10,440 nucleotides of DNA from Actinomycetota bacterium. GTDB taxonomy: Bacteria; Actinomycetota; Coriobacteriia; Anaerosomatales; JAHIQC01. The stretch lies in assembly GCA_018902765.1 (NCBI GenBank), contig JAHIQC010000387.1:1-10440 (forward strand). Direction: 5' to 3'. Below the pieces are notes generated by a model. It worked only from the letters and a program-made list of their open reading frames with translations, was not told the origin of the DNA and did no database searches. Positions 1-6,021 of this stretch are shown here, piece after piece. Both the position numbers and the translations under genes were made by a program. Each line of letters begins with the position of its first letter. Within the stretch, counting starts at the first letter, position 1.

Positions 1-108
1 CGCTTCGCTCGCAGGATATCCGTCAAACGTTGGATGCGCTGCCGCTCGGTCATGGAACTCAGCACTCGAAAGCGAGAGCGGAAGTTGTGGAACGGCCATC
101 GTGGATGA
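1..108 (+). CDS. possible 3' end of an upstream gene (partial)
   Basis: A reading frame open from the first base of the window ends in TGA at 106-108. That stop overlaps the ATG at 105 of the next gene as ATGA, a layout typical of translationally coupled genes. The 35 visible residues are rich in Arg and Lys and match no family I know. The frame of the following gene is also open to the window edge, so this piece could be chance and that gene could instead begin further upstream. The call rests only on the ATGA overlap and a slightly higher GC content at third codon positions. Confidence 0.25.
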   Translation, partial: RFARRISVKRWMRCRSVMELSTRKRERKLWNGHRG

Positions 109-1349
109 CTCGCGTGGAGAATGGCGCCGTCGCTGAAGCGCGCACGCGCTCGTTTCTGCTTGATCGCTTCTGGCTGCTTGAGCGTTCGATTGACCTAGAG
201 GGCGCGGATTTGATTGTTCAGCGCAGGCTCACGAACAAATCCCTGCTGGACCGGACTCCACCGCAACTCGGGTACGTCCAAGCCAAGTTCTATGCGAACG
301 TCAAGACCACTCACTACGTTCACCGGGAGTACGTGGTAGACGGCGATACGCCGCGCCCCGAGTTCTTCGTTGTCTGCCACACGGGCGCCGAGGGCTCCGC
401 CCATGCGTATTTCCTAACGGCGTCTGACATCGTCGATAACTTCACGCTGACACCAGACTCTCACTCGCGACCCGACTGCTATGCGATGCCCGGGACGGTG
501 CTTCTGGCGCAGCGTTTTGAGATCGTCGATCGCGGACGTGTCCTCGACGCCATTGAGAGGGCGCTTCGCGACGCGGACTTCTATAGAAACCGCACGTTTC
601 TATCGTGGGCCATGCCTCGAGTCCCGGAGGAGCATCCGCCAATCCTGCCAATGTACGAGGAGTCTATTGATAACTGGTGGGGCGATATACCTGAGGGTTT
701 CGACAAGGTTCGGGACGCTGCCCGTCGCGCACAATGGGATGTTCGCGAGGTTCTCGAGATGCTTTGCGAGATTGAGACGTCGAGCGACCCGGAGCGGTGC
801 CAAGCACTTGCGGAGGAACTCTGGCACCACTGGGGCAATAGAGTCACGCTGCCTGACGACATGTACGACCCGGAGCTCTACGGCGCTGTACTGCACCATA
901 AGCGGAGGTACGAGGAACTCAGTGGGTCCGGCCTGTTGGGCGCACATGCAGCGCTCAGACGATCTGCGCTTGAGATGATCGGGGAGTACGTCGATCGAGT
1001 CATGCCTCTCCGCAGGGATCAAGTCGTGACAGTCAAGGTCCGGTATGACCCTAGGACACTTCTCCAAGTGAGTTTTGACTTCGCGCTGGTTTCGGCGGCA
1101 TCGCTTTGGGAGGGTGGGCCGGAAGACGATTGGCGCTTCGAGGCGGTCCCTGATACGCGCGGCGTGTTGCAGACCATACCCGGCCACGTCGAGGTCTATC
1201 TGGTGCCCGGCGTGTACTTGCATTGGCGCCATGAGGACAGCGAATGGACGGTGGACTCGGGACCATGGACAGATCAAGTTGCATGGGCCGTGCAAGGCGC
1301 AGTCGGGATGCTGTGTGAGGAGATTCTTGGCTTGCGTTTTGAGGCGTAG
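105..1349 (+). CDS. PD-(D/E)XK (DUF4365-like) putative nuclease
   Basis: From ATG 105 the protein has 414 residues. The first 140 or so resemble the restriction-endonuclease-like fold of DUF4365-type proteins. There is an early Glu in the AEART segment (E11), then a hydrophobic strand leading to an acidic turn with D35 (EGADLIVQ), then a strand with Q59-x-K61 (YVQAKF). These form a plausible D...(Q)xK active site for metal-dependent cleavage of nucleic acid. The following segment (PEFFVV, then AYFLTASDIV) also fits the family. About 250 C-terminal residues are not recognised and may be a recognition or partner domain. The frame is open to base 1, with a TTG at 30 as an alternative start. I prefer ATG 105 because the conserved fold begins there and an upstream stop overlaps it. 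The stop is 122 bp before the HEPN start. A defence role is inferred from the neighbours, not shown. Q in place of the more usual E in (D/E)xK is seen in active family members, so activity is possible but unproven. Confidence 0.7.
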   Translation: MTRVENGAVAEARTRSFLLDRFWLLERSIDLEGADLIVQRRLTNKSLLDRTPPQLGYVQAKFYANVKTTHYVHREYVVDGDTPRPEFFVVCHTGAEGSAHAYFLTASDIVDNFTLTPDSHSRPDCYAMPGTVLLAQRFEIVDRGRVLDAIERALRDADFYRNRTFLSWAMPRVPEEHPPILPMYEESIDNWWGDIPEGFDKVRDAARRAQWDVREVLEMLCEIETSSDPERCQALAEELWHHWGNRVTLPDDMYDPELYGAVLHHKRRYEELSGSGLLGAHAALRRSALEMIGEYVDRVMPLRRDQVVTVKVRYDPRTLLQVSFDFALVSAASLWEGGPEDDWRFEAVPDTRGVLQTIPGHVEVYLVPGVYLHWRHEDSEWTVDSGPWTDQVAWAVQGAVGMLCEEILGLRFEA

Positions 1350-1368
1350 GTGCTCTTCCTTTGGCGCA

Positions 1369-1382
1369 TCTAGCAATCGCTT
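1369..1382 (+). repeat. 14-bp direct repeat, left copy
   Basis: TCTAGCAATCGCTT occurs here and, identically, at 4810-4823. A 10-bp core, CTAGCAATCG, also occurs at 3688-3697. This copy lies just after the stop of the PD-(D/E)XK gene and before the supported start of the HEPN gene. The two full copies bracket the HEPN, NTPase and HNH genes as a unit of about 3.44 kb. The repeat may mark the border of an inserted cassette or a recombination site; this is inference. Confidence 0.55.
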
Positions 1383-1471
1383 GTAGCAGACGCGAGAAGT
1401 CGTCGTACTCTGGAAGTCATTGGCGCGATACCCAAGCGGAGTACGTTGGGCGGACCGATGAGAGGTGGACC

Positions 1472-2206
1472 GTGGGCACGAAGGCTAGGCTGAAGTTCCT
1501 GAATCGGGCCGCGCGATTCGACGCAGACATCGAGTTTGTAGATGTCATCAATTGCGCCGTGGAGTGCGGCGACCTGACGCCGCCAGCAGGCGCCCCGCTC
1601 TTCACTCACGTCGAGCCCGAGCGTCACCGGCGCCTGAGCCGGCAGCAGCCAAACGACGACAACCGCCAGCACGTCGCGGCCCACCTGCGAAAGACGGTGT
1701 TCTCTTCGTACATCAAGGACCTATACGAGGACTTCTCGGCTTACCTCGAAGAGATCATTGTCGTGAGCCGCAAGGGCTTCAGGTTGGGCCGTCTGGCAAC
1801 TGCCCACAAAGTCCAGCTGGACGCCAATGACATCCTCGATTCTGGATCCTGGGAGGGCGTTCTGGGGCTTGTGACGCAATCGGTATTCGACCGACTTGGT
1901 GGCATGAGTAACACGGCCCGTATCCTTCAGGCGCTTGGCGACCTGCTCGGCCTGGAGCTTGATGACAGCGTAGTAACGGCGGCGCAGCCGTTCGTCGATC
2001 TGCGGCATCTCTTAGTGCACTCAGACGGCATTGCCAGCCCCGAATTCTGCAAGGCGTTCCCGGATTTCGGTGCTTTCGAAGATGAGCCCATCAGACTGAC
2101 CGTCAGCACGGTGCAGGACGCGCGCATCGCGGTGACAGCCCTGGTGGAGCACGTTGACGGCAAGGCAATCGCAGCCGGTCTCGTCACTGCGGAAGACATG
2201 CAATAG
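1472..2206 (+). CDS. HEPN-domain protein, putative RNase/toxin
   Basis: From GTG 1472 the protein has 244 residues. The core reads LRKTVFSSYIKDLYEDF around residues 72-88. Near residues 178-183 it has RHLLVH followed by SDG, which is the HEPN Rx4H signature (R178, H183) in the context seen in RiboL-PSP/MAE_28990-type HEPN proteins (R-x-x-x-VH-x-x-G). In known members Arg and His form the metal-independent RNase site at a dimer interface. The frame extends upstream to a TTG at 1361, only 11 bp after the previous stop, but that TTG has no ribosome binding site. GTG 1472 has GAGAGG six bases upstream, and the protein resembles the family from there. The extra 37 codons also contain the 14-bp repeat, so they are probably leader. 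The gene sits 111 bp before the NTPase gene on the same strand. HEPN next to a STAND-like NTPase suggests an effector whose activity the NTPase controls (inference). Confidence 0.78.
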   Translation: MGTKARLKFLNRAARFDADIEFVDVINCAVECGDLTPPAGAPLFTHVEPERHRRLSRQQPNDDNRQHVAAHLRKTVFSSYIKDLYEDFSAYLEEIIVVSRKGFRLGRLATAHKVQLDANDILDSGSWEGVLGLVTQSVFDRLGGMSNTARILQALGDLLGLELDDSVVTAAQPFVDLRHLLVHSDGIASPEFCKAFPDFGAFEDEPIRLTVSTVQDARIAVTALVEHVDGKAIAAGLVTAEDMQ

Positions 2207-2261
2207 GCCGGATCTGCCGCGTACAAGCGTATCGGACGCCGTCAGGTAATGTGATCTGTAA

Positions 2262-2284
2262 GCGTATGAGCGCCGCTCATGCGC
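2262..2284. promoter_or_regulatory. 23-bp dyad before the NTPase gene
   Basis: The arms GCGtATGAGCG and CGCTCATgCGC flank a single central C and pair over 11 positions with one mismatch (T65/G81). The dyad ends 33 bp before the NTPase ATG, in the 111-bp gap after the HEPN gene. The single-base centre makes a tight hairpin unlikely at full length, so an operator for a dimeric regulator is as likely as an RNA stem. A shorter direct repeat, AAGCGTAT, occurs at 2225-2232 and 2260-2267, the second copy running into the dyad. No U-tract follows and no clear promoter hexamers are visible. Confidence 0.5.
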
Positions 2285-2317
2285 AAACGCGTTGGGCAGG
2301 CAGGGGAGATTGACTGA

Positions 2318-3691
2318 ATGGATATTCACGGCTCACGCCCGAACGAGTTCAAGACGGTAGAGGGATGGCTAGACTCCGAAGCCAAGCCGGGCCGGGTTGA
2401 CATCTTCGGCATCTCTGGGTACGGAGGCGTCGGCAAGTCATACCTCTTGAACCAGGTGCTCGAGTACTCACAACCAATGTCGAGGGGGTACTTGAAGATC
2501 ACGGCCGATGGACAGGACTCGTCGATCCTTGGCGATTTCATGGCTCTCTACGACCGCAAGTTCGCACCCAAGACCGTGCCCAGCGGCAAGCCCAACTTCG
2601 ACTACTTCCCGCATGCACGAGCGTTGGTGCAGCAACGCGCCAGGCTCACAAAGCGAATTGAGGGAGAAATCGAGAAGGCGGACATGCCCGAAGCCGCAAA
2701 GAAGGCCGCACGACTCATCTTCGCTGCCGGAACCACCGTCAATAAGTACTCGAAGAAGACGAAAGACGCTGTGGACTTCAAGGCGCTTCAAGAGGCGGGG
2801 GCCGTTGAGGGGCTCGACATGGGAATCGACTTTCTCGGTCGTGTCGGCGTCATGGTCGGCACCTCTTGGCTACCCGGACCCGTGAAGAACGTCCTGGGCA
2901 TTACGTACAGAGAGCGCCTGAGAACGGACCTCTATGGTTTGAGCTCCGATGAATGGGTTGCCGATCTGTGTGCGATTCTCAATCGGCCTCAGCGGAAGGA
3001 CCGGTATCGCCTGTTTGAATCGCCGATAGAGGGCTTGGATCGGCTGCTGCTCGTGATAGACGACTTTGAGATTCTCGGAAAGACGATTGCCGACTTCGTG
3101 ACATCCGCTCTGATTCCGGCCCTGGAACACGCCAACTTCCATTCGACAGTCATCATATTGGGACGCGATGCTCTCCCTGACGCGCACGTATCCTTTCAGC
3201 ACCACTTGTCTCGCTTGGTCAGAGACAAGATCCGTCTCGAACGGTTCCCTGACGACGTTGCTCGGCAGATGTTCCGCGAAGCCGGGCACCCGGATTCGGA
3301 CATCCCCACTCTCATGGAGGAGTCCCAGGGATACCCGTTCTTGGTATCGCTCCTATGCGAAGCCAAAGGGGGCGGCGTCAGCTTCTACCAGCAGCTCTAC
3401 GAGCGCACCACCAGATGGATGGCGCCGATGGAGAAGCAGTGGGTCATACCCCTTTCCTATCTGGATCGAGTGACCAAGCCCGCAATCGAGGCAATGCTGC
3501 CGGACGCTCCCGCGTCCGTAGTGATGGAGTGGTTCAAGCATGAGGCATCACTGCGGGACCCGAATGCGGAGTGGTACGTGATCGCGCCGTACATTCGTAG
3601 AATGCTCAAGGAGTACCACTGCAAAGAGATCGGACCAAAGAGGCAACTGGAGATGATCGCGAAGGGTGAGGAAGCATCGCTGCTGGCCTAG
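2318..3691 (+). CDS. STAND-like P-loop NTPase
   Basis: The protein has 457 residues. A Walker A motif lies at residues 34-41 (GYGGVGKS), close to the N terminus. A Walker B strand ends in two acids at 248-249 (LLLVIDDFE). A sensor-like strand, VIILGRD, lies at 278-284. The segment LERF.DDVARQMF (308-319) precedes a GYPFLVSLL motif (338-346), matching the order ...F...DD...F....G.P..l found in STAND/NB-ARC-like ATPases. Residues 350-457 look like a small helical or winged-helix C-terminal domain. No long repeat (TPR, WD, LRR) sensor domain and no fused nuclease are visible, so sensing or effector functions may come from neighbouring proteins. An insertion of about 150 residues between Walker A and B (roughly 75-230), with charged helices near 105-150, is unusual. 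The start ATG has AGGGGAG nine bases upstream. The likely role is an ATP-dependent switch or assembly platform for the adjacent HEPN and HNH proteins (inference). Confidence 0.75.
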   Translation: MDIHGSRPNEFKTVEGWLDSEAKPGRVDIFGISGYGGVGKSYLLNQVLEYSQPMSRGYLKITADGQDSSILGDFMALYDRKFAPKTVPSGKPNFDYFPHARALVQQRARLTKRIEGEIEKADMPEAAKKAARLIFAAGTTVNKYSKKTKDAVDFKALQEAGAVEGLDMGIDFLGRVGVMVGTSWLPGPVKNVLGITYRERLRTDLYGLSSDEWVADLCAILNRPQRKDRYRLFESPIEGLDRLLLVIDDFEILGKTIADFVTSALIPALEHANFHSTVIILGRDALPDAHVSFQHHLSRLVRDKIRLERFPDDVARQMFREAGHPDSDIPTLMEESQGYPFLVSLLCEAKGGGVSFYQQLYERTTRWMAPMEKQWVIPLSYLDRVTKPAIEAMLPDAPASVVMEWFKHEASLRDPNAEWYVIAPYIRRMLKEYHCKEIGPKRQLEMIAKGEEASLLA

Positions 3692-3697
3692 CAATCG
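3688..3697 (+). repeat. 10-bp core copy of the cassette repeat
   Basis: CTAGCAATCG here matches the first part of the 14-bp repeat at 1369 and 4810. It contains the TAG stop codon of the NTPase gene. Three copies of one 10-mer in 3.5 kb, all at gene junctions, is unlikely by chance, but a copy this short is weak evidence alone. Confidence 0.35.
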
Positions 3698-3773
3698 TGT
3701 CAACGCGGACGGCTCCGCACGCCGCATGTGCTCCGCACCGACTACACCCAGCGCTAACCGGACGGGGAATCAC

Positions 3774-4655
3774 GTGGAGTCTAGGATCATCGCAGCTGAC
3801 CTCTTGACCGAATCCGCGCGCCGGCGTGACATCCACTTGTCGCTCCTTGTTGCGGACACAGGGCTGTGGGTCAGCCCTGATTACTACCAGCGTCTGCTCG
3901 CAGACACAGGTTCGGGCGCTCTCTTCCCGCGTGTTCGTCGAGCTCGAATCGGTCAGGGTGAGGCACGCGGGCAGTTCGTCGACGGCGTTCGCCTGGATGA
4001 CAACAACTACGCGAACGTCGCGATCAAGCGAGCCCTTGGGCTTTCCGGTGGTGCGGCGGTGGGCTTCGAGGCCTGCCACATCTGGCCCCTGACCTGCTAC
4101 GAAGAGCGGTACCACACGCTTGTCGCCAACATCGTTCTGCTTCCGCGGGCGTTAGCTGGTCTGTCTGACCACGACCTTGAGATCCAGCGAGCACTTCAGT
4201 ACCGCGCCTTCGAGTTGTACGGGTGGTGGCCAGAGGCGCAGGAACAACCGGTGGAGCCGGAGTTCTACCCACCGGAATGGCGCGATCCGCAGCCCGACCC
4301 GGCGACCGTTCGGACGTTCCGTGCTGCTCGAACTAGCGCCGCGACTGGTTCGTCGGCCGAAACACAGCGCGCCCTCGAAAACCGCATCAGACAGTGGGCA
4401 GCGCAGCCCTCGCTAAACGTGCACAAGATAATCGCGATTGTCGCCGCCGCAGACGACGACATTCTTCGTGATGAGCTGGTGGCTCGCGCCGGCGAGGCGA
4501 CGGGCTCGAAGAACGCATACGGTGCAGTCGCCAGCCTAACGACCAATAGCAGCAACGCGTACGGCCGCGTCTTCGAAGTCCACGGCAAGCGGATTCGATT
4601 GGCCAGCGATGTCGCGGCTGTGGTCAAAGGTCTCAGTTGGAGCTCCGCCGATTAG
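3774..4655 (+). CDS. HNH endonuclease
   Basis: From GTG 3774 the protein has 293 residues. The HNH (beta-beta-alpha-metal) motif is clear. CHIWP lies at residues 101-105 (H102), a second Cys is in the TCYEE stretch (C108), a YHT follows with H114, then NIVLLP (N119), then LAGLSDHD (H133). H102, N119 and H133 would be the catalytic and metal-binding residues. The segment after it (LQYRAFELYGWWPE, then YPPEW) is typical of this CHIWP-type HNH group. Residues 1-95 look like a DNA-contacting N-terminal domain. The C-terminal 90 or so residues are unrecognised. The frame extends back to 3666, overlapping the NTPase gene, but only GTG 3774 has a good ribosome binding site (GGGGA at 3764-3768), and the upstream codons look unlike protein. 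The predicted role is metal-dependent DNA cleavage in concert with the NTPase. Some HNH proteins of this kind may be restriction enzymes beside a methyltransferase; none is visible here. Confidence 0.82.
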   Translation: MESRIIAADLLTESARRRDIHLSLLVADTGLWVSPDYYQRLLADTGSGALFPRVRRARIGQGEARGQFVDGVRLDDNNYANVAIKRALGLSGGAAVGFEACHIWPLTCYEERYHTLVANIVLLPRALAGLSDHDLEIQRALQYRAFELYGWWPEAQEQPVEPEFYPPEWRDPQPDPATVRTFRAARTSAATGSSAETQRALENRIRQWAAQPSLNVHKIIAIVAAADDDILRDELVARAGEATGSKNAYGAVASLTTNSSNAYGRVFEVHGKRIRLASDVAAVVKGLSWSSAD

Positions 4656-4809
4656 TTGAGGCATTGGACGGCGAAAGGTGGCGACCCGCCAAAGGCCCTC
4701 TGATACTGCGCGAGATGACAGCTCTGGGCCGGCCACGCATGTCGGTTTCTCGATCCGCAGTGGGATCGCACCCGTCTGACGGATGAACTTGCGGCGCCGC
4801 GCACGTCGC

Positions 4810-4823
4810 TCTAGCAATCGCTT
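4810..4823 (+). repeat. 14-bp direct repeat, right copy
   Basis: This is a perfect copy of TCTAGCAATCGCTT at 1369-1382. It lies 155 bp after the HNH stop and 9 bp before copy A of the 122-bp repeat. It is the right-hand border of the HEPN-NTPase-HNH block. Flanking bases CGCTC and GAGCG form a weak dyad around it. Confidence 0.55.
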
Positions 4824-4832
4824 CGAGCGCAT

Positions 4833-4954
4833 GGCCAGGACCGAACGCTCGCACCCGCCCTACGGCCCCGGCTGTCGTTCACCCTCGGCACGATCGCCCG
4901 AGGGTTCCTCACCGGCTGCCGCAACGCTGCGACCGCCAGACCCTCGGCATGGAA
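4833..4954 (+). repeat. 122-bp direct repeat, copy A
   Basis: This copy aligns with 5731-5852 end to end without gaps, with 17 differences counted by eye (about 86% identity). It contains a 7-bp stem, CCCTCGG with CCGAGGG, around a 9-base loop (4882-4904). Differences do not concentrate at one codon position, which argues against a protein-coding repeat and for a DNA- or RNA-level function. It ends 72 bp before the GTG start of the 91-aa protein. Confidence 0.8.
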
Positions 4955-5026
4955 AGGGAGGGGTAGGCGGCGAGCAAGCGATGCGTGTTAGCCTCCCTGT
5001 TGTCTGAGTCGATGAGAGGACCGCAC

Positions 5027-5302
5027 GTGAGCGCTGACGACCGAGACGCACGAATCGACGCCATAGCCGCGAAGGCTCTCATGCTTGCGCCTGGTGACAC
5101 GTTCGCGGTGCCAGTGTCGGGGGACGAGCGCGAGGCAGAGCGAGCGCTGGCGGACATCGAGCAAGCAATCGAACGACAGTACGAGGCAGGTCGTGACATG
5201 GTGCCCGACCTTGCACATCCAGACGAGCTGGCGATGAGCAGCATCCGAACTCGTCAGGCCTCGCACATCATCATCGAGCGCGGGGGCACTTCCTCAGAAT
5301 AG
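5027..5302 (+). CDS. hypothetical 91-aa protein
   Basis: From GTG 5027 this is a small acidic protein of 91 residues. I do not recognise its family. Residues 30-60 (DEREAERALADIEQAIERQYEAG) are charged and probably helical, perhaps a short coiled coil. There is no signal peptide, membrane segment or cysteine. GTG 5027 is chosen because GAGAGGA lies six bases upstream. In-frame GTG 4985 and ATG 5012 lack such a site. It lies between copy A of the 122-bp repeat and the first copy of the duplicated promoter, on the same strand as its neighbours. A place in the predicted leading region of transfer suggests a small accessory or anti-host function, but nothing in the sequence proves it. Confidence 0.6.
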   Translation: MSADDRDARIDAIAAKALMLAPGDTFAVPVSGDEREAERALADIEQAIERQYEAGRDMVPDLAHPDELAMSSIRTRQASHIIIERGGTSSE

Positions 5303-5333
5303 TGCGATTTAACTGCATCTTTCTCCTTTCAAA

Positions 5334-5395
5334 GTCTTGCCATTGGTTGTGCGATACGCTACAATTGAGGTGTCAGCAAGTCAACCGAAGGGAGC
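5334..5395 (+). repeat. promoter-leader repeat, copy 1
   Basis: This 62-bp segment, from GTCTTGCC to the ribosome binding site, recurs at 5953-6015 with two substitutions and one short difference with a 1-base indel just before the ribosome binding site. The repeat covers -35, spacer, -10, start region, leader and ribosome binding site, and stops before the coding sequences, which are unrelated. Shared leader bases (GGTGTCAGCAAGTC) point to common control of the two genes. Confidence 0.85.
5337..5365 (+). promoter_or_regulatory. sigma70-type promoter of the HTH gene
   Basis: The -35 box TTGCCA (5337-5342) and -10 box TACAAT (5360-5365) are separated by exactly 17 bases. Both are one base from consensus. 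Transcription should start near 5372, giving a leader of about 30 bases with AAGGGAG at 5388-5394 before ATG 5403. Confidence 0.85.
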
Positions 5396-5402
5396 AGGAC
5401 AG

Positions 5403-5666
5403 ATGAGCGAAACCAAGAAGCGGGTGCGGCCGGCAACATCCATCCCTATCGACCCCGACAAGTTGCGGCTCGTGCTGCGCCGCCGATTCATCAACAACCG
5501 TGAGGCGAGCGAGTTGCTCGGCAAGTGTTCCGAATGGATGGCGGTCGTGCTGCACAAGAGGCGCATCAACTTCTACGTGCTCGACGACCTCGCGGGAGCC
5601 TTGAACATGAACTTCGACGACCTGTTCGAGGAGATTGTCGACGAGGAGAAGTGGCTGGCGCTGTAG
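5403..5666 (+). CDS. small helix-turn-helix (XRE-like) protein
   Basis: This is an 87-residue protein. The segment from about residue 18 to 78 (LRLVLRRRFINNREASELLG, then SEWMAVVLHKRRINFYVLDDLAGALNM, then DDLFEE) has the spacing of a Cro/CI-type HTH: a helix, a turn with the ASELLG recognition-type pattern, a further helix, and a final 'la..l.m....lf' helix. The basic N terminus (SETKKRVRP) could add DNA contacts. The likely role is a small DNA-binding regulator of the element. It may act on the duplicated promoter or on the shared palindromes at 5701 and 7227 (inference). The ATG is set by AAGGGAG eight bases upstream and by the promoter. A strong GC hairpin follows the stop directly. Confidence 0.7.
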   Translation: MSETKKRVRPATSIPIDPDKLRLVLRRRFINNREASELLGKCSEWMAVVLHKRRINFYVLDDLAGALNMNFDDLFEEIVDEEKWLAL

Positions 5667-5671
5667 GCCCC

Positions 5672-5699
5672 TGGGCCCCCGGATTCGTCCGGGGGCCCA
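5672..5699 (+). terminator. GC-rich hairpin after the HTH gene
   Basis: A perfect 11-bp stem (TGGGCCCCCGG with CCGGGGGCCCA) closes a 6-base loop, five bases after the stop codon. No U-tract follows, which is common for high-GC terminators. It should end the HTH transcript before the next promoter. Confidence 0.75.
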
Positions 5700-5700
5700 C

Positions 5701-5722
5701 CGCTATGCACTCGTGCATAGCG
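5701..5722. promoter_or_regulatory. 10-bp-arm palindrome
   Basis: CGCTATGCAC and GTGCATAGCG are perfect reverse complements separated by TC. It abuts the terminator hairpin. Its core, TGCACTCGTGCA, recurs at 7230-7241 in front of the mob genes. The 2-base centre favours a protein-bound operator over a hairpin, though it could also act as a second terminator stem. Confidence 0.6.
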
Positions 5723-5730
5723 ACAAGGTC

Positions 5731-5852
5731 GGCCAGGGCCGAACGCCCGCACCCGCCGAAGCGCCCCGGCTGTCGTTCGCCCTCGGCACGATCGGCCGAG
5801 GACTCCTCACCGGCTGCGCCTCGGCTGCGACCGCCAGATCTTCGGCATGGAA
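5731..5852 (+). repeat. 122-bp direct repeat, copy B
   Basis: This is the gap-free partner of 4833-4954, offset by 898 bp. The inner stem is kept as CCTCGG with CCGAGG, with one outer pair lost (G to A). It lies between the HTH terminator and the radC promoter, ending 103 bp before the -35 box. It shares TCACCGGCT with copy A and with the inverted repeat at 7069. Confidence 0.8.
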
Positions 5853-5952
5853 GATGGGGGATGGGGTCGGCGATGCTCGGGATGCCACTACTGGAAGCGT
5901 CCGGCGGTCTGCCAAAGAAACATGCTCTGACCTGCAAATATTTCACGAGAAT

Positions 5953-6015
5953 GTCTTGCCATTGGTTGCGCGATACGCTACAATAGAGGTGTCAGCAAGT
6001 CGCAACGAAGGGAGC
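5953..6015 (+). repeat. promoter-leader repeat, copy 2
   Basis: This is the second copy of the segment at 5334-5395, keeping both promoter boxes, the GGTGTCAGCAAGTC leader and the ribosome binding site. The near identity implies a recent duplication or selection for identical control. Confidence 0.85.
5956..5984 (+). promoter_or_regulatory. sigma70-type promoter of the radC-like gene
   Basis: TTGCCA (5956-5961), a 17-base spacer and TACAAT (5979-5984). Transcription should start near 5991. AAGGGAG at 6008-6014 then precedes ATG 6022 by seven bases. Confidence 0.85.
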
Positions 6016-6021
6016 ACCACA

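Larger units (their letters stand above)
4656..5026. other. gene-free stretch after the HNH gene
   Basis: These 371 bases hold no supported gene. They contain the right copy of the 14-bp repeat (4810-4823) and copy A of the 122-bp repeat (4833-4954). The first 150 bases show no clear terminator or promoter. The repeat frames on either strand lack ribosome binding sites. Confidence 0.6.

Noticed and set aside
600..1376. 258-codon minus-strand open frame
   Set aside because: It lies wholly opposite the PD-(D/E)XK gene, has no recognisable motif or ribosome binding site, and mirrors plus-strand codon structure.
3666..3773. Upstream extension of the HNH gene overlapping the NTPase gene
   Set aside because: There is no ribosome binding site, and GTG 3774 has a good one right where family-like sequence begins.
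4783..5007. 74-codon plus-strand frame over repeat copy A, echoed in copy B
   Set aside because: The frames look alike only because the DNA is repeated. Differences are not biased to the third codon position and no start site is supported.
4810..5852. CRISPR array or tandem repeat locus
   Set aside because: The repeats are two copies each, far apart and of different types. There are no regularly spaced short repeats or cas genes.
5635..6021. 129-codon upstream extension of the radC frame
   Set aside because: It runs through a terminator, the 122-bp repeat and the promoter; ATG 6022 is fixed by promoter and ribosome binding site.
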